Notes under the pieces: model-generated | Databases searched by the model: none | Seen by the model: the letters and a program-made list of their open reading frames with translations, nothing else | What the model was told of the DNA's origin: nothing | Made by a program: the position numbers and the translations under genes | Source: Pseudomonas sp. 2FG | GTDB taxonomy: Bacteria; Pseudomonadota; Gammaproteobacteria; Pseudomonadales; Pseudomonadaceae | Direction of reading: 5' to 3' | DNA length: 64,000 bases | NCBI RefSeq assembly: GCF_005502935.1 | Contig: NZ_SCMP01000005.1 | Span: 124,001 to 188,000 of the forward strand | Shown here: piece by piece, positions 1 to 8,906 of the stretch | Layout: each line of letters starts with the position of its first letter | Position numbering within the stretch: the stretch's first letter is position 1

Positions 1-2
1 CC

Positions 3-473
3 TGGCGCGAGCGTGAGGCGCGGGCGAGGAATCAGCCGCGCAACCGGATCATTCGGGAAAACTCGCTGTGGCCGCTGGCTCGCACCCAGCCGGACAACCT
101 GGTCGCATTGGCGCGTATCGACGATATGCACCCCAAGACCGTGCGTCAGGATGGCGACTTCATTCTCCAGCTGATCAAGCAGGCGGCCGCCACCCCAGCC
201 GCCGAGTGGCCGCAGGCATTGCCCGAGCCGCTGCCGATGGAAGCCGCGACGCTGCTCAAGGCCCTGCGTGCCATCGGCCAGCGCGAAGCCGAGCGGCTGG
301 ACATGGCGCCCGAGCTGATGCTGCGCAAGAAGACCCTCGAAGCGCTGCTGAAAAGCGGCTACCCCAACGGCCCTTACCAATTGCCCGAGTCCCTGCGCGG
401 CTGGCGGCGTGAATTGATGGGCCAGGCACTGCTCGACAGCTTGGCTGCGCACCCCCAGGAAGAACAAGCATGA
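3..473 (+). CDS. rnd: Ribonuclease D, C-terminal part (cut by window start)
   Basis: The frame is open from the first bases, so the 5' end lies outside the window; 156 residues remain. The visible part contains WPLARTQP and ends in a helical, charged domain, which fits the HRDC region that follows the DEDD exonuclease domain of RNase D. RNase D trims 3' ends of tRNA precursors and other small RNAs. The catalytic acidic residues are not in the window. The stop overlaps the ycgL start by four bases (ATGA), so the two are translationally coupled. The rnd-ycgL pairing is the usual order in Pseudomonas and supports the call. Confidence 0.85.
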   Translation, partial: WREREARARNQPRNRIIRENSLWPLARTQPDNLVALARIDDMHPKTVRQDGDFILQLIKQAAATPAAEWPQALPEPLPMEAATLLKALRAIGQREAERLDMAPELMLRKKTLEALLKSGYPNGPYQLPESLRGWRRELMGQALLDSLAAHPQEEQA

Positions 474-763
474 AACGTATCTGCTCGATTTATAAAAGCC
501 CGCGCAAGAACGAGATGTACCTCTACGTGCTCAAGGCGGATGCGCTGAAGCGGGTGCCGGAGTCGCTACTCACGGCGTTTGGCGCGCCGCTGCACACCTT
601 CGATCTGGTGCTCAACCCCGAGCGGCAATTGGCCCGTGAGGACATCCACAAGGTGCTGGCAAACCTCGACAGCCAGGGCTATCACCTGCAAATGCCGCCG
701 GCCGAAGACGAGTACATCGAGCATCTGCCGGAAGAGCTACTGCGCCGCAACGATCCGCTTTAA
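470..763 (+). CDS. ycgL: YcgL domain protein
   Basis: A 97-residue protein beginning [20 protein letters not shown], the characteristic start of the YcgL (DUF709) family, which are small soluble alpha/beta proteins of about 90 to 110 residues. Biochemical function is not established. Its start is embedded in the end of rnd (four-base overlap), so it should be made from the same transcript. Downstream at about 790 to 817 an inverted repeat (GCCGTAGGC and GCCTACGGG) could slow or end transcription, although it lacks a T run. Confidence 0.9.
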   Translation: MKRICSIYKSPRKNEMYLYVLKADALKRVPESLLTAFGAPLHTFDLVLNPERQLAREDIHKVLANLDSQGYHLQMPPAEDEYIEHLPEELLRRNDPL

Positions 764-890
764 GCGGCAGCTGAACGGCGCGAGCGCCTTGCCGTAGGCC
801 GTCTCATGCCTACGGGCATTACCCCTAATTACTGCAATTGCTACCGGGCGGTTAACGGTGGCTGGCTATGTTTTTGAAAGGTTTTAAGTC

Positions 891-1823
891 ATGCGCGTCC
901 TGATTGCCGAGCAGCACCACGCTACCTATGCCGACTTATTGCGTCGCGCAGAGCCTGCGTTGGAGGTGCGGGCCAGCGATGATCCTACCGAGTTGGCGCA
1001 ACTGGCCGTTGACTGCCCACTCTGGCTGGGGCAGCCGGATCTGCTCGCGCCGCTGCTGCGTAAAGGCCACCAGCCGCAGTGGCTGCAGTCGACCTGGGCC
1101 GGCATTACGCCGCTGCTGGCCAAGGAGTTGCCGCACGATTATCGACTGACCCGTGCGGTCGGTATCTTCGGCCAGGTGATGGCCGAGTATGTGCTGACCT
1201 ATATGCTCGCCCATGAACGCGAATTGCTGGCGCGTCTGGCCAGCCAGGTCGAGCGGCACTGGGACAACCGCCTGCCGCACAGTCTCGCCGGCCGCCGCGT
1301 GCTGATCGTCGGCGCCGGCGACATCGGTGTGAGCGTGGCGCAGTTCCTCGCGCCTTTTGCCGTCGAGTTGCTCGGTGTCGCCCGTGAGCCGCGGGCCCTG
1401 GCGCCCTTCGTGGAAGTCGCCGGGCTGGCCGATCTCGATCGTTTGGTGGCGCAGGCCGACTATGTAATCAACCTCCTGCCGGATACCCCGGCCACCCAGG
1501 ATATCTACGACGCCGCACTGTTCGCCCAGTGCAAACCCAGCGCCCTGTTTATCAACGCCGGGCGCGGCATCGCCGTGGTCGACGCCGACTTGGTGGCCGC
1601 GCTGCGCGAGGGCCATCTGGCGGGCGCGGTGATCGACGTGTGTCGTCAGGAGCCGTTGCCTGCTCGTCACCCATTCTGGACCGCATTCGGCTTGCTGCTG
1701 ACCGGCCACAGCTCGGCGCCGACGCAGCCCAAGCTGATGGCGCAGCTGTTCCTCGACAACCTCAAGCGCTATCAGGCCGGCGAAGCCATGCGCGGCCAGG
1801 TGGATTTCGCCCGCGGTTATTAA
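891..1823 (+). CDS. D-2-hydroxyacid dehydrogenase (GhrA-like)
   Basis: This 310-residue protein has the Rossmann motif VGAGDIG at about residues 140 to 146, the NAGRG signature at about 222 to 226 and DVCRQEPLP further on. These mark NAD(P)-dependent D-isomer 2-hydroxyacid dehydrogenases. The late GHSSAPT carries the expected catalytic histidine. Members of the GhrA branch reduce glyoxylate or hydroxypyruvate, but the substrate here cannot be read from sequence. The ATG has an upstream GAAAGG. It lies about 130 bp after ycgL and may have its own promoter. Confidence 0.85.
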   Translation: MRVLIAEQHHATYADLLRRAEPALEVRASDDPTELAQLAVDCPLWLGQPDLLAPLLRKGHQPQWLQSTWAGITPLLAKELPHDYRLTRAVGIFGQVMAEYVLTYMLAHERELLARLASQVERHWDNRLPHSLAGRRVLIVGAGDIGVSVAQFLAPFAVELLGVAREPRALAPFVEVAGLADLDRLVAQADYVINLLPDTPATQDIYDAALFAQCKPSALFINAGRGIAVVDADLVAALREGHLAGAVIDVCRQEPLPARHPFWTAFGLLLTGHSSAPTQPKLMAQLFLDNLKRYQAGEAMRGQVDFARGY

Positions 1824-1908
1824 AGCCGTTCGGCGTCGCGGCCTTGGCCGGGTCGTGGCGCCGGGCTAGACTGCCGGCCTTTTCGCCAGTCACTCCGTAA
1901 CCATCGCC

Positions 1909-2358
1909 ATGGCCGCCAAAGTCGAACCCTTCTGGAAACGCAAAACCCTCGACCAACTCGATCAGGACGAGTGGGAATCGCTGTGCGACGGCTGCGGCCT
2001 GTGCTGCCTGCAAAAGCTCGAAGATGAGGACGACGGCAGCGTCTATTACACGCGCATCGCTTGCAAGTTGCTCGATCTGAACAGCTGCCGCTGCACCGAT
2101 TACGGCAATAGACGCAAGTTCGTGCCCGATTGCATCCAGCTCACGCCAGGGCAGGCCAGCCAGTTCCAATGGTTGCCGCCGACCTGCGGTTACCGCCTGG
2201 TGGCCGAGGGTAAGGATCTGCATCACTGGCACCCGCTGGTGTGTGGCGATCCGCAGATGGTGCACAACGCCGGTATTTCCCAGGCCGGCAACATGCTCAG
2301 TGAAAACAGCGTGGCCGAGGATGACTGGGAGGATTACATGATTTTCCGCTCCGGCTGA
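1909..2358 (+). CDS. ycgN: YcgN family cysteine-cluster protein (UPF0260)
   Basis: A 149-residue protein with an early CDGCGLCC cluster followed by further cysteines (IACKLL, SCRC, PDC). This is the arrangement of UPF0260/YcgN proteins, which are presumed metal or iron-sulfur binders of unknown role. The start [17 protein letters not shown] matches family N-termini, although no strong ribosome binding site is visible. It follows the dehydrogenase by 85 bp on the same strand. An inverted repeat (TGAGTCGGC at 2356 to 2364 with GCCGACTCA at 2384 to 2392) lies just after the stop. Confidence 0.9.
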   Translation: MAAKVEPFWKRKTLDQLDQDEWESLCDGCGLCCLQKLEDEDDGSVYYTRIACKLLDLNSCRCTDYGNRRKFVPDCIQLTPGQASQFQWLPPTCGYRLVAEGKDLHHWHPLVCGDPQMVHNAGISQAGNMLSENSVAEDDWEDYMIFRSG

Positions 2359-2392
2359 GTCGGCGCTGAATCAATCGAAGCCGGCCGACTCA
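2356..2392 (+). terminator. Possible transcript-end hairpin after ycgN
   Basis: A perfect 9-bp inverted repeat with a 19-base loop sits at the ycgN stop. There is no T run, so this may be a weak or Rho-assisted end rather than a classical terminator. Confidence 0.3.
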
Positions 2393-2445
2393 TAGGGAGT
2401 GAACTGCGCAGCAGCTCGTGAACAGGCCCTAAGGAACCCTCTGCA

Positions 2446-3669
2446 ATGCCCACCCGCTTGAATCTGCTGCTGTCCGTCGTCTTGCTGGCCTTGAGTACAC
2501 CACTGTGGGCTGTGCAGAAGGTCGATCTGGATTACCACGTGCGGTTCTTGCCGCAGAGCGATCAGGCCGAAGTGCGCCTAACCCTGGAGCAGGGCGAGGC
2601 CGTCAGAAGCCTGAACTTCGATCTCGGCAACAAGGGTTACTACAGCGACTTCAAGGCCGACGGCAACTGGCAGCAGCAGGGCAGCGAGCGCGGCATCTGG
2701 CAGCCGGCGGCCGGTAAGGCCAGCCTGAGCTACCGCGTGCGTATCAGCCATCCGCGCAAGTCCGGCAGCTTCGATGCGCGGTTGACCGAGGACTGGGCGT
2801 TGCTGCGTGGCGATGACCTGGTGCCCAGCGCGCAACTGAAGCAGAAGAGCGTTGTCGAGTTGGTCTCGCGCCTCGAATTCGCCCTGCCAAACGGCTGGAA
2901 AAGCGTTGAAACCGGCTGGCCGCGGATCGGCAAGAATCGTTTTCGGATCGACAACCCCTCACGCCAGTTCGACCGCCCGACCGGTTGGATACTCGCCGGT
3001 AAAATCGGCAGCCGCCGCAGCAAGCTCGGTGAAACCGAGGTCACCATCGCCGCCCCCATCGGCGCAGGCATGCGGCGGATGGACATCCTCACGCTGCTGA
3101 CCTTCGTCTGGCCCGAAGTGCAGGCGGTATTCCCCCGTGACCCGGCCAAGCTGCTGGTGGTCGGCGCCGGCGATCCGCTGTGGCGTGGCGGCTTGTCGGC
3201 GTCCAATTCCTTATTCATGCACGCCGACCGGCCGCTGGTCAGCGAGAATGGCACCAGTTCCCTGGTGCACGAACTGGTGCATGTGTTCAGCCGCATCCGC
3301 GACACCGACAAGAGCGACTGGATCAGCGAAGGCCTGGCCGAGTATTACGCCATCGAACTGGTGCGCCGTGCCGGTGGCATGAGCGAGGAGCGTTACCAGG
3401 CTGTGCGCGCCAACCTGAGCCGATGGAGCAGCCAGGTCGGCAGCCTGCGCGGCGAGAGCGCGAGCGGCGCGACCACCGCCCGGGCGGTGTTGCTGTTGCA
3501 GGAACTGGATCGAGAAATCCGTCAGCGCAGCGAGAATCAGCGCTCGCTGGATGACGTCAGCCGCGGCCTGATGCGCATGGATGTGGTCAGCACCCAGGAC
3601 TTTATCGAGGTCACCGAGGGGCTGATGGGAGCACCTTCCAAGGTGCTGGATACGCCACTGCTGCGTTAA
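2446..3669 (+). CDS. Exported HExxH (gluzincin-like) peptidase homologue
   Basis: This 407-residue protein starts with a clear signal peptide (LLLSVVLLALSTPLWA, cleavage near residue 22), so it should act in the periplasm or outside. An N-terminal beta-rich region of about 200 residues is followed by HELVH at residues 275 to 279 and then WISEGLAEYYA, where Glu295 fits the third zinc ligand of gluzincins (M1/M61 type). Its length and two-part build resemble M61-like proteins, but I do not recognise a named family. It stands alone on its strand between ycgN and a LysR gene. Substrate unknown. Confidence 0.65.
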   Translation: MPTRLNLLLSVVLLALSTPLWAVQKVDLDYHVRFLPQSDQAEVRLTLEQGEAVRSLNFDLGNKGYYSDFKADGNWQQQGSERGIWQPAAGKASLSYRVRISHPRKSGSFDARLTEDWALLRGDDLVPSAQLKQKSVVELVSRLEFALPNGWKSVETGWPRIGKNRFRIDNPSRQFDRPTGWILAGKIGSRRSKLGETEVTIAAPIGAGMRRMDILTLLTFVWPEVQAVFPRDPAKLLVVGAGDPLWRGGLSASNSLFMHADRPLVSENGTSSLVHELVHVFSRIRDTDKSDWISEGLAEYYAIELVRRAGGMSEERYQAVRANLSRWSSQVGSLRGESASGATTARAVLLLQELDREIRQRSENQRSLDDVSRGLMRMDVVSTQDFIEVTEGLMGAPSKVLDTPLLR

Positions 3670-3729
3670 GCCTGGACGTCATTGCCGCGCTGGGCGAGGA
3701 TTCAGCGCATTGCGTTCCTGAGAGTTTTC

Positions 3730-4617
3730 ATGCGCCGCCTACCCTCGCTCACCGCCTTGCGCACCTTCGAATGCGCCGCCCGCCACGCGCATTTCGGTCG
3801 TGCTGCCGCTGAACTCTGCGTGACCGATAGCGCCGTCAGCCATCAGATTCGCCAGTTGGAAGAGCAGCTCGGCGCCAGTCTGTTCGTTCGCGAAGGCCGC
3901 CAGGTCAGCCCGACGCCGGCCGCGCAGCGTTTATTGCACAGCCTGCAACAAGCCTTCGAGTTGATTGGCGAAGCCTGCGACGAGCTGCGCGACCCCGGCT
4001 CGCAAGCGCAACTGCGTGTCGCGGTCACCGCCGAGCTGGCGCAAAAATGGCTGGTCAGTCGCTTGGCCGACTTCAGCGCACGCTTCCCGCATATCACCCT
4101 GCACCTGCACGAGCAGGCGCTGGAAGGCCGGGTGCCGGGCAATGATATCGACCTGGCCATCACCTATGGCACCGGCCCGGAGGATGCCAGTGCCTACTTC
4201 GTGCGACCTCTGCCCACTTTGGTGTTCTTCCCGGTGTGCAGCCCCGGCCTGTTCAACCAGGGCAGCCTGAAACAGCCGCGCGACCTGGCTCGCCATTGCC
4301 TGTTGCATGACGATCAGGACGGCAAGACCTGGATGGCCTGGCTGACCACCCACGCTGGGGATATCCAGGCCAGTCGCCAGCTGTACTTCCCCCACGCCGG
4401 CCTGGCCCTGGAGGCCGCCGCGCAAGGGCAGGGCGTGGCCATGGGCGACAACCTGACGGCCACCGAGGACCTGGCCAGCGGGCGCCTGGTCAGGCCTTTC
4501 GCCGCCAGCGTGACCTCGCTCGGGCAGTACGCCCTCGTTTGCGAGCGCATTCGCCTGGAGAAACCGGCGGTGTTGCAGTTCGTCGATTGGCTAAACGATC
4601 AGCTGGAAAACCCCTGA
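3730..4617 (+). CDS. LysR-family transcriptional regulator (GcvA-like)
   Basis: The protein has 295 residues from ATG 3730. An upstream TTG would add an unlikely N-terminal stretch, so I prefer the ATG giving MRRLPSLTALRTFECAARHA. The winged helix-turn-helix contains AAAELCVTDSAVSHQIRQLE, typical of LysR regulators of the GcvA type, and residues from about 90 on form the periplasmic-binding-protein-like effector domain. It reads into the agmatine-deiminase-like gene 96 bp downstream on the same strand, so it may control that gene and the binding-protein gene. The inducer is unknown; a guanidino compound or polyamine is a guess from context. Confidence 0.85.
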   Translation: MRRLPSLTALRTFECAARHAHFGRAAAELCVTDSAVSHQIRQLEEQLGASLFVREGRQVSPTPAAQRLLHSLQQAFELIGEACDELRDPGSQAQLRVAVTAELAQKWLVSRLADFSARFPHITLHLHEQALEGRVPGNDIDLAITYGTGPEDASAYFVRPLPTLVFFPVCSPGLFNQGSLKQPRDLARHCLLHDDQDGKTWMAWLTTHAGDIQASRQLYFPHAGLALEAAAQGQGVAMGDNLTATEDLASGRLVRPFAASVTSLGQYALVCERIRLEKPAVLQFVDWLNDQLENP

Positions 4618-4713
4618 ATTAAATTCAAGGGTTCCGCGAAAATCGTCATTGGCAGCCCGCCCTGAGCGGCGCGTACTGTCTGGACATCTCTCCACAACAA
4701 CCAGAGGTGTTGC

Positions 4714-5826
4714 ATGGCGCGTTCCCTGACTTCCACTCCCAAGGCCGATGGCTTCCGTCTCCCCGGCGAGTTCGAGCGCAAGGCCGGCTGCTGGCTGGGC
4801 TGGCCGGAGCGCCCGGACGTCTGGCGCAATGGCGGCAAGCCGGCGCAGCAGGTCTGGGTGCAGATCGCCAGCGCGATTGCCGAGAGCGAGCCGGTGACCA
4901 TCTGTGCCTCCAGCAGCCAGTACGCCAACGCCCGCCGCCTGTTGCCGGCGCACATCCGGGTGGTGGAAATGACCTGCAACGACACCTGGTTTCGCGACAG
5001 TGGCCCGTGCTTCGTGGTCAATGACGCGACGGGCGAGGTGCGCGGCGTGGACTTCGAGTTCAACGCCTACGGCGGCCTCGACGGCGGCCTCTACTATCCC
5101 TGGGACAAGGACGACCAGATCGCGCAGAAGATCCTCGAAATCGAGCGCTTCGACCGCTACCGCGTGCCGTTGATCGCCGAGCTTGGCGGCATCCAGGCGG
5201 ATGGCCAGGGCAGCATCCTCACCACCGAGCAATGCCTGCTCAACCGCAACCGCAATGCCGAACTGGGCAAGAGCGAGGTGACCAAACGGCTGACCGATTA
5301 CCTCGGCGCCGAGCAGGTGATCTGGCTGCCGCGCGGCTGCAAGTTCGACGAGACCGACGGCCATGTCGACGACCTGGCCTGCTTCGTCCGCCCCGGCGAG
5401 GTGGTGCTGCAGTGGACCGACGAGCGCGACGACCCGCAGTGGGAAATCTACCAGGAGGCCTACGACATCCTGCGCAGCACCCGCGATGCCCGTGGCCGCG
5501 AATTGATCGTGCACAAGCTGGCGCAGCCACGGCTGCTGGAGTGGACGGCGCAGGAGGCGGCCGGGCTGGACCAAAACGATGGCACGCATCTGCGCCAGGC
5601 CGGCACCAGGATCTGCGCCTCCTATATCAACTACTACGCCGGCAACTCGGTGATCGTCCTGCCGCTGTTTGGCGATGCCAACGATCGCGTGGCGCAGGCG
5701 ACCCTGGCCGAGCTGTTCCCCAGGCACCGGATCATCGGCATCGAGAACTCGCGGGAAATCCTCCTCGGCGGCGGCAACGTCGCCTGCATCACCATGCCGC
5801 AATACGCGGCCGCCACCCACGGCTAG
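4714..5826 (+). CDS. Agmatine deiminase family protein with variant active-site motifs
   Basis: This 370-residue protein aligns end to end with AguA, which hydrolyses agmatine to N-carbamoylputrescine. Visible core residues are Asp95 in TWFRDSGP, His217 in DETDGHVDD and a C-terminal Cys near 358 in GGGNVACIT. Two histidines that I remember in canonical AguA motifs (GGSIH and GGGNIHC) are replaced by Gln161 and Ala357, so substrate choice may differ. AGAGGTG precedes the ATG. No aguB amidohydrolase follows; instead a polyamine-type binding protein starts 12 bp downstream. The fold assignment is firm and the agmatine specificity is not. Confidence 0.8.
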   Translation: MARSLTSTPKADGFRLPGEFERKAGCWLGWPERPDVWRNGGKPAQQVWVQIASAIAESEPVTICASSSQYANARRLLPAHIRVVEMTCNDTWFRDSGPCFVVNDATGEVRGVDFEFNAYGGLDGGLYYPWDKDDQIAQKILEIERFDRYRVPLIAELGGIQADGQGSILTTEQCLLNRNRNAELGKSEVTKRLTDYLGAEQVIWLPRGCKFDETDGHVDDLACFVRPGEVVLQWTDERDDPQWEIYQEAYDILRSTRDARGRELIVHKLAQPRLLEWTAQEAAGLDQNDGTHLRQAGTRICASYINYYAGNSVIVLPLFGDANDRVAQATLAELFPRHRIIGIENSREILLGGGNVACITMPQYAAATHG

Positions 5827-5838
5827 AGGAGCACGACG

Positions 5839-6933
5839 ATGAACCTTCGTACTCTGCTCACCAGCGCCTGCCTCGGCCTTGCCGCGGCAGGCGCGCAGGC
5901 AGCAACCGACAAGCCCCAGGTCAATCTGTATATCTGGAGTGAATACCTGGCGCCGGACACGCTGACTGCGTTCGAAGAGAAGACCGGCATCCACGTGGTG
6001 GCCGATCACTTCGACTCGCTGGAAACCGTCGAAACCAAGCTGCTCACCGGTCGCAGCGGCTATGACCTGGTGCTGACCGCTGGCCAGCATCTGACCCGCG
6101 CCATCACCAGCGGCGCCCTGCAGCCGTTGGATAAGGCGCAGTTGCCGCATTTCCAAGGGCTCGATCCGGAGTTCGCCAAGCACATGGCGAGCTTCGATCC
6201 GGGCAACCGCTACGCCGGGCTGTATGTCTGGGGCACGACCGGCATCGGTTACCAGCAGCAGGCGGTCGAGGCGCGGATGGCGGATGCGCCCGTGGACAGC
6301 TGGTCGATGTTGCTCGATCCGCAGGTGGTGGCGCGCTTCGCCGACTGCGGGGTGAGCTACCTCAACGATCCCAATGAAGTGTTCGCCGCTGCCATGCGCT
6401 ACCTGGGCCTGGACATCAACCGGCAGAACCTGGATGACCTGAAGGCCGCCGAGGCGCATCTGGCGAAGGTCCGCCCGTATATCCGCTATTTCGATAACGA
6501 CCGCAACATCAACGACCTGGCCAACGGCAACACCTGCCTGGCGATGTCCTGGAACGGCAATGTCGCGATTGCCGCGAGCCAGGCCGAGCAGGCCGGCAAG
6601 CCGTTCAGCCTGAAATACCAGATACCCAAGGAGGGCACCTTGCTCTGGTTCGATGCCATGGTCATCCCCAAGGATGCTCCGCACCCTGAAGCCGCCTTGG
6701 CACTGATGGATCACCTGATGACCCCGGAAATCATCGGCGCGATCACCAACACCATCTACTACGCCAACGCCGTGCCAGCGGCGGCAGCGACGGTCGATCC
6801 GGCGCTCCTCAACGATCCCGGCACCTACCCGCCGCAAGCGGTGCGCGCCGCGCTCTATACCAAGAACGACAATGCCCGCGAGTTCAACCGTGCGCTGACT
6901 CGGGCGTTTAGCCGGTTGAAGTCGGGGCTGTAG
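5839..6933 (+). CDS. PotF/SpuD-like polyamine ABC transporter substrate-binding protein
   Basis: A 364-residue protein with a signal peptide (LLTSACLGLAAAGAQA) and the start of the mature chain reading VNLYIWSEYL, the usual beginning of PotF/SpuD/PotD binding proteins. YAGLYVWGTTGIGY and LANGNTCLAMSWNGN are further family landmarks. It should bind a polyamine or related cation in the periplasm. GAGGAGCACGACG precedes the ATG. It follows the deiminase-like gene by 12 bp, so the two are co-transcribed. No permease or ATPase gene lies nearby, so it must use a transporter encoded elsewhere or serve as a sensor. Confidence 0.88.
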   Translation: MNLRTLLTSACLGLAAAGAQAATDKPQVNLYIWSEYLAPDTLTAFEEKTGIHVVADHFDSLETVETKLLTGRSGYDLVLTAGQHLTRAITSGALQPLDKAQLPHFQGLDPEFAKHMASFDPGNRYAGLYVWGTTGIGYQQQAVEARMADAPVDSWSMLLDPQVVARFADCGVSYLNDPNEVFAAAMRYLGLDINRQNLDDLKAAEAHLAKVRPYIRYFDNDRNINDLANGNTCLAMSWNGNVAIAASQAEQAGKPFSLKYQIPKEGTLLWFDAMVIPKDAPHPEAALALMDHLMTPEIIGAITNTIYYANAVPAAAATVDPALLNDPGTYPPQAVRAALYTKNDNAREFNRALTRAFSRLKSGL

Positions 6934-6982
6934 CTCTGTAGCGGGTAAAGAACTTCGGCGGCCGCGAAAATGGGTCGGCTGT

Positions 6983-7456
6983 TCAGCGGGAAAACTGTGG
7001 CCCGGATTTGGTGTTCAGGCCCTTGGCCAGGCGGTCGTAGAGCACCACATTGACCGTCGCCGCGAGGTTCATGCAGCCGGTGGTGGGGATGTAGATCACC
7101 TCTTCGCACCAGGCCAGTACGTCCTTGCCCAGGGAGCCGTCTTCCGGGCCGAAGATGTAGATGGCGCGATCCGGGTGGGTGTATTCGGGTAAGGGTTTGG
7201 CCCCTTCGACCATCTCGACCGCGACCGGCGTGCAGCCGAGCGGGATGATCTTCTGCAGATCGTCGATGCCGATCAGCGGGATATCCTGGTGGATCTTCTT
7301 GGTGTCGGTGATGAAGTCTTGCGCGCGGGCATAGCGGGTGCCGGTGTAGAACACCGAATTGACCGCGTAGCAGCCCGCCGCGCGCATCACCGAGCCGACG
7401 TTTTCCGGGGACTTGGGGTTGAATAACCCGATGCAGCTGTACCTTCTGTTCGCCAC
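6983..7456 (-). CDS. TrmH-family (SPOUT) RNA methyltransferase
   Basis: A 157-residue protein with the three SPOUT signatures: NPKSPENVGSVMRAAG near the N-terminus, IYIFGPEDGSL in the middle and IPTTGCMNLAATVNV near the C-terminus, which form the trefoil knot that binds S-adenosylmethionine. These enzymes 2'-O-methylate ribose in tRNA or rRNA. The size, with no added RNA-binding domain, is like TrmL, but the target cannot be fixed. I use the GTG at 7456 (VANRRYSCIGLF), preceded by AAGAG; an upstream TTG would add an unlikely leader. Confidence 0.85.
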   Translation of the reverse strand: MANRRYSCIGLFNPKSPENVGSVMRAAGCYAVNSVFYTGTRYARAQDFITDTKKIHQDIPLIGIDDLQKIIPLGCTPVAVEMVEGAKPLPEYTHPDRAIYIFGPEDGSLGKDVLAWCEEVIYIPTTGCMNLAATVNVVLYDRLAKGLNTKSGPQFSR

Positions 7457-7529
7457 GTGCGCGTGCTCTTGAAGAAAGCCGCGATTATACGGGCTTGGCC
7501 GCAACCTAGGAGGCTGGGGTGATGATCGC

Positions 7530-7570
7530 GTTTGCAGGCTTGGACGCTTGAGGTGTCGTTGCCTGCAAAC
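7530..7570. repeat. 10-bp inverted repeat with 21-base loop
   Basis: GTTTGCAGGC at 7530 to 7539 is exactly repeated in inverse at 7561 to 7570, in the gap between two minus-strand genes. There is no T run. It may end the yajD-like transcript or be an operator. Confidence 0.4.
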
Positions 7571-7578
7571 AGCGCCGG

Positions 7579-7950
7579 CTACTCTTTGCTTTTCAGCAAG
7601 GCGGCCAGATCGGCGAAGGCCTTGTGGGTCGATTTAGGCCCTTGCGGGCTGGCGGTGGAGCCTTCGGCGAAATACTGCTGGTCGGTGTAGCGCGAGTGCT
7701 CATTGTCGTGACAGAAGAGGCACAGCAACTCCCAGTTAGAGCCGTCTTGCGGGTTGTTGTCGTGGTTATGGTCGCGGTGGTGAACGGTCAGTTCGCTCAG
7801 GCGCTTGCCGGAAAACTCACGGCTGCAGCGGCCGCAGACATGGGGGTACATTTTCAGGGCTTTATCTCGGTAGCCTGCTTCACGGCTGCGCTGGGCTTCG
7901 GCGATGATGCGGTCGGTCTTTTGCGTCGCCGCGGATTTTTCCGTGCTCAT
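7579..7950 (-). CDS. yajD: HNH nuclease YajD-like protein
   Basis: This 123-residue protein has a zinc-finger-type HNH module: CGRC and CLFCH supply four cysteines, and LTVHHRDHNHDNNP followed by SNWELLCLFCHDNEH forms the His-Asn-His core. That is the layout of YajD, a small HNH protein widespread in Gammaproteobacteria whose substrate is not known. The N-terminal helix is basic and glutamine-rich and the C-terminal tail (about 25 residues) is low in order. It is the upstream member of a minus-strand pair with the SPOUT methyltransferase, separated by about 120 bp. Confidence 0.85.
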   Translation of the reverse strand: MSTEKSAATQKTDRIIAEAQRSREAGYRDKALKMYPHVCGRCSREFSGKRLSELTVHHRDHNHDNNPQDGSNWELLCLFCHDNEHSRYTDQQYFAEGSTASPQGPKSTHKAFADLAALLKSKE

Positions 7951-8028
7951 GTTCTTACCTGCTGAATCGTCTGATTGCTTGAATAAAGCTTAACGCTTTC
8001 TCTGGCAGCGCTGTAGCCATGCCGTCCA

Positions 8029-8733
8029 TCAAGGTTTGGCACAGTGCGTGGGTTTGAGTTTTTCCGCAATCCAGATGGTATGCCGGGTGCCTTTATTGCC
8101 GTGGGCATACACCTGCACCTCTTCGACCCTGAAGCCGGCCTTGCGCACTTTTTCCGAGAACTTGCGATCCGCACTGGCCGACCATACCGCCAGTACGCCT
8201 GCTGGTCGCAGCGCGCTATGGCAGGCATTCAGCCCTTCCATCGAGTACAGCCAGCTATTGCCCTTGTGGGTCAGCCCCTCGGGGCCGTTATCCACGTCCA
8301 GCATGATCGCATCGAAGCCTTGCGGCTCGGCTTGCAGCACCTTGGCGACATCGATGGCCCGGACCTCGGCACGCTTATCCAGAATCGGCTGGCCAGCCTT
8401 GGCGCCGAGCGGCCCGCGATTCCACTCAATCACCCCCGGCACCAGTTCGGCCACCAGCACTTCGGCGTTATCGCCCAGGTGCTTGAGTGCCGAGGCCAGG
8501 GTAAAACCCATGCCCAGCCCGCCGATCAGCACGCGTGGCTGCGGGCGCTGGGCGACTTTCTTGCAGGGGATCTCAGCCAGGGCATCTTCCGAGCCGTGCA
8601 TGCGGGTGTTCATCAACTGACCACCGTCACCGCCCTGGATCTTGATCACGAAATCCTCGCCGTATTCGAACAGGCACAGCGCGCCGCCGTTATTGGGGAT
8701 CTCTACGGTGTCGAGCAATACAAAGCGCTTCAT
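8029..8733 (-). CDS. Spermidine-synthase-fold methyltransferase-like protein
   Basis: This 234-residue protein contains VLIGGLGMGFTL (glycine-rich nucleotide-binding loop), VLVAELVPGVIEW and FDAIMLDVDNGPEG, which match the SpeE/class I methyltransferase fold. N-terminal MKRFVLLDTVEIPNNGG is typical of a Pseudomonas family usually labelled spermidine synthase. Strict SpeE active-site motifs are not obvious, so true aminopropyl transfer is unproven. I prefer ATG 8733; an in-frame ATG at 8805 would add 24 residues without homology that I recognise. Confidence 0.7.
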   Translation of the reverse strand: MKRFVLLDTVEIPNNGGALCLFEYGEDFVIKIQGGDGGQLMNTRMHGSEDALAEIPCKKVAQRPQPRVLIGGLGMGFTLASALKHLGDNAEVLVAELVPGVIEWNRGPLGAKAGQPILDKRAEVRAIDVAKVLQAEPQGFDAIMLDVDNGPEGLTHKGNSWLYSMEGLNACHSALRPAGVLAVWSASADRKFSEKVRKAGFRVEEVQVYAHGNKGTRHTIWIAEKLKPTHCAKP

Positions 8734-8906
8734 GGCGGTCTCGGGATTGGCGGTGGGGTCGCTGGTGCTGAGCGAAGGGATGCGGGCAAAGCGCCGCGGG
8801 TGCATAGTCTAACGTGACAAACCGGCGCCTGATGCAAGACATGGTCAGCGCCTGCTTTGGCCACTGCCCAATGCCAGCGCCCCTCGGCGCGTCACGGAGG
8901 TTCGTC

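Noticed and set aside
4591..6837. Very long open frame on the minus strand opposite the deiminase and binding-protein genes
   Set aside because: It is antisense to two clear genes with signal peptide and motifs; its protein is rich in Arg, His, Gln and Val with no domain, the usual effect of high-GC codon bias.
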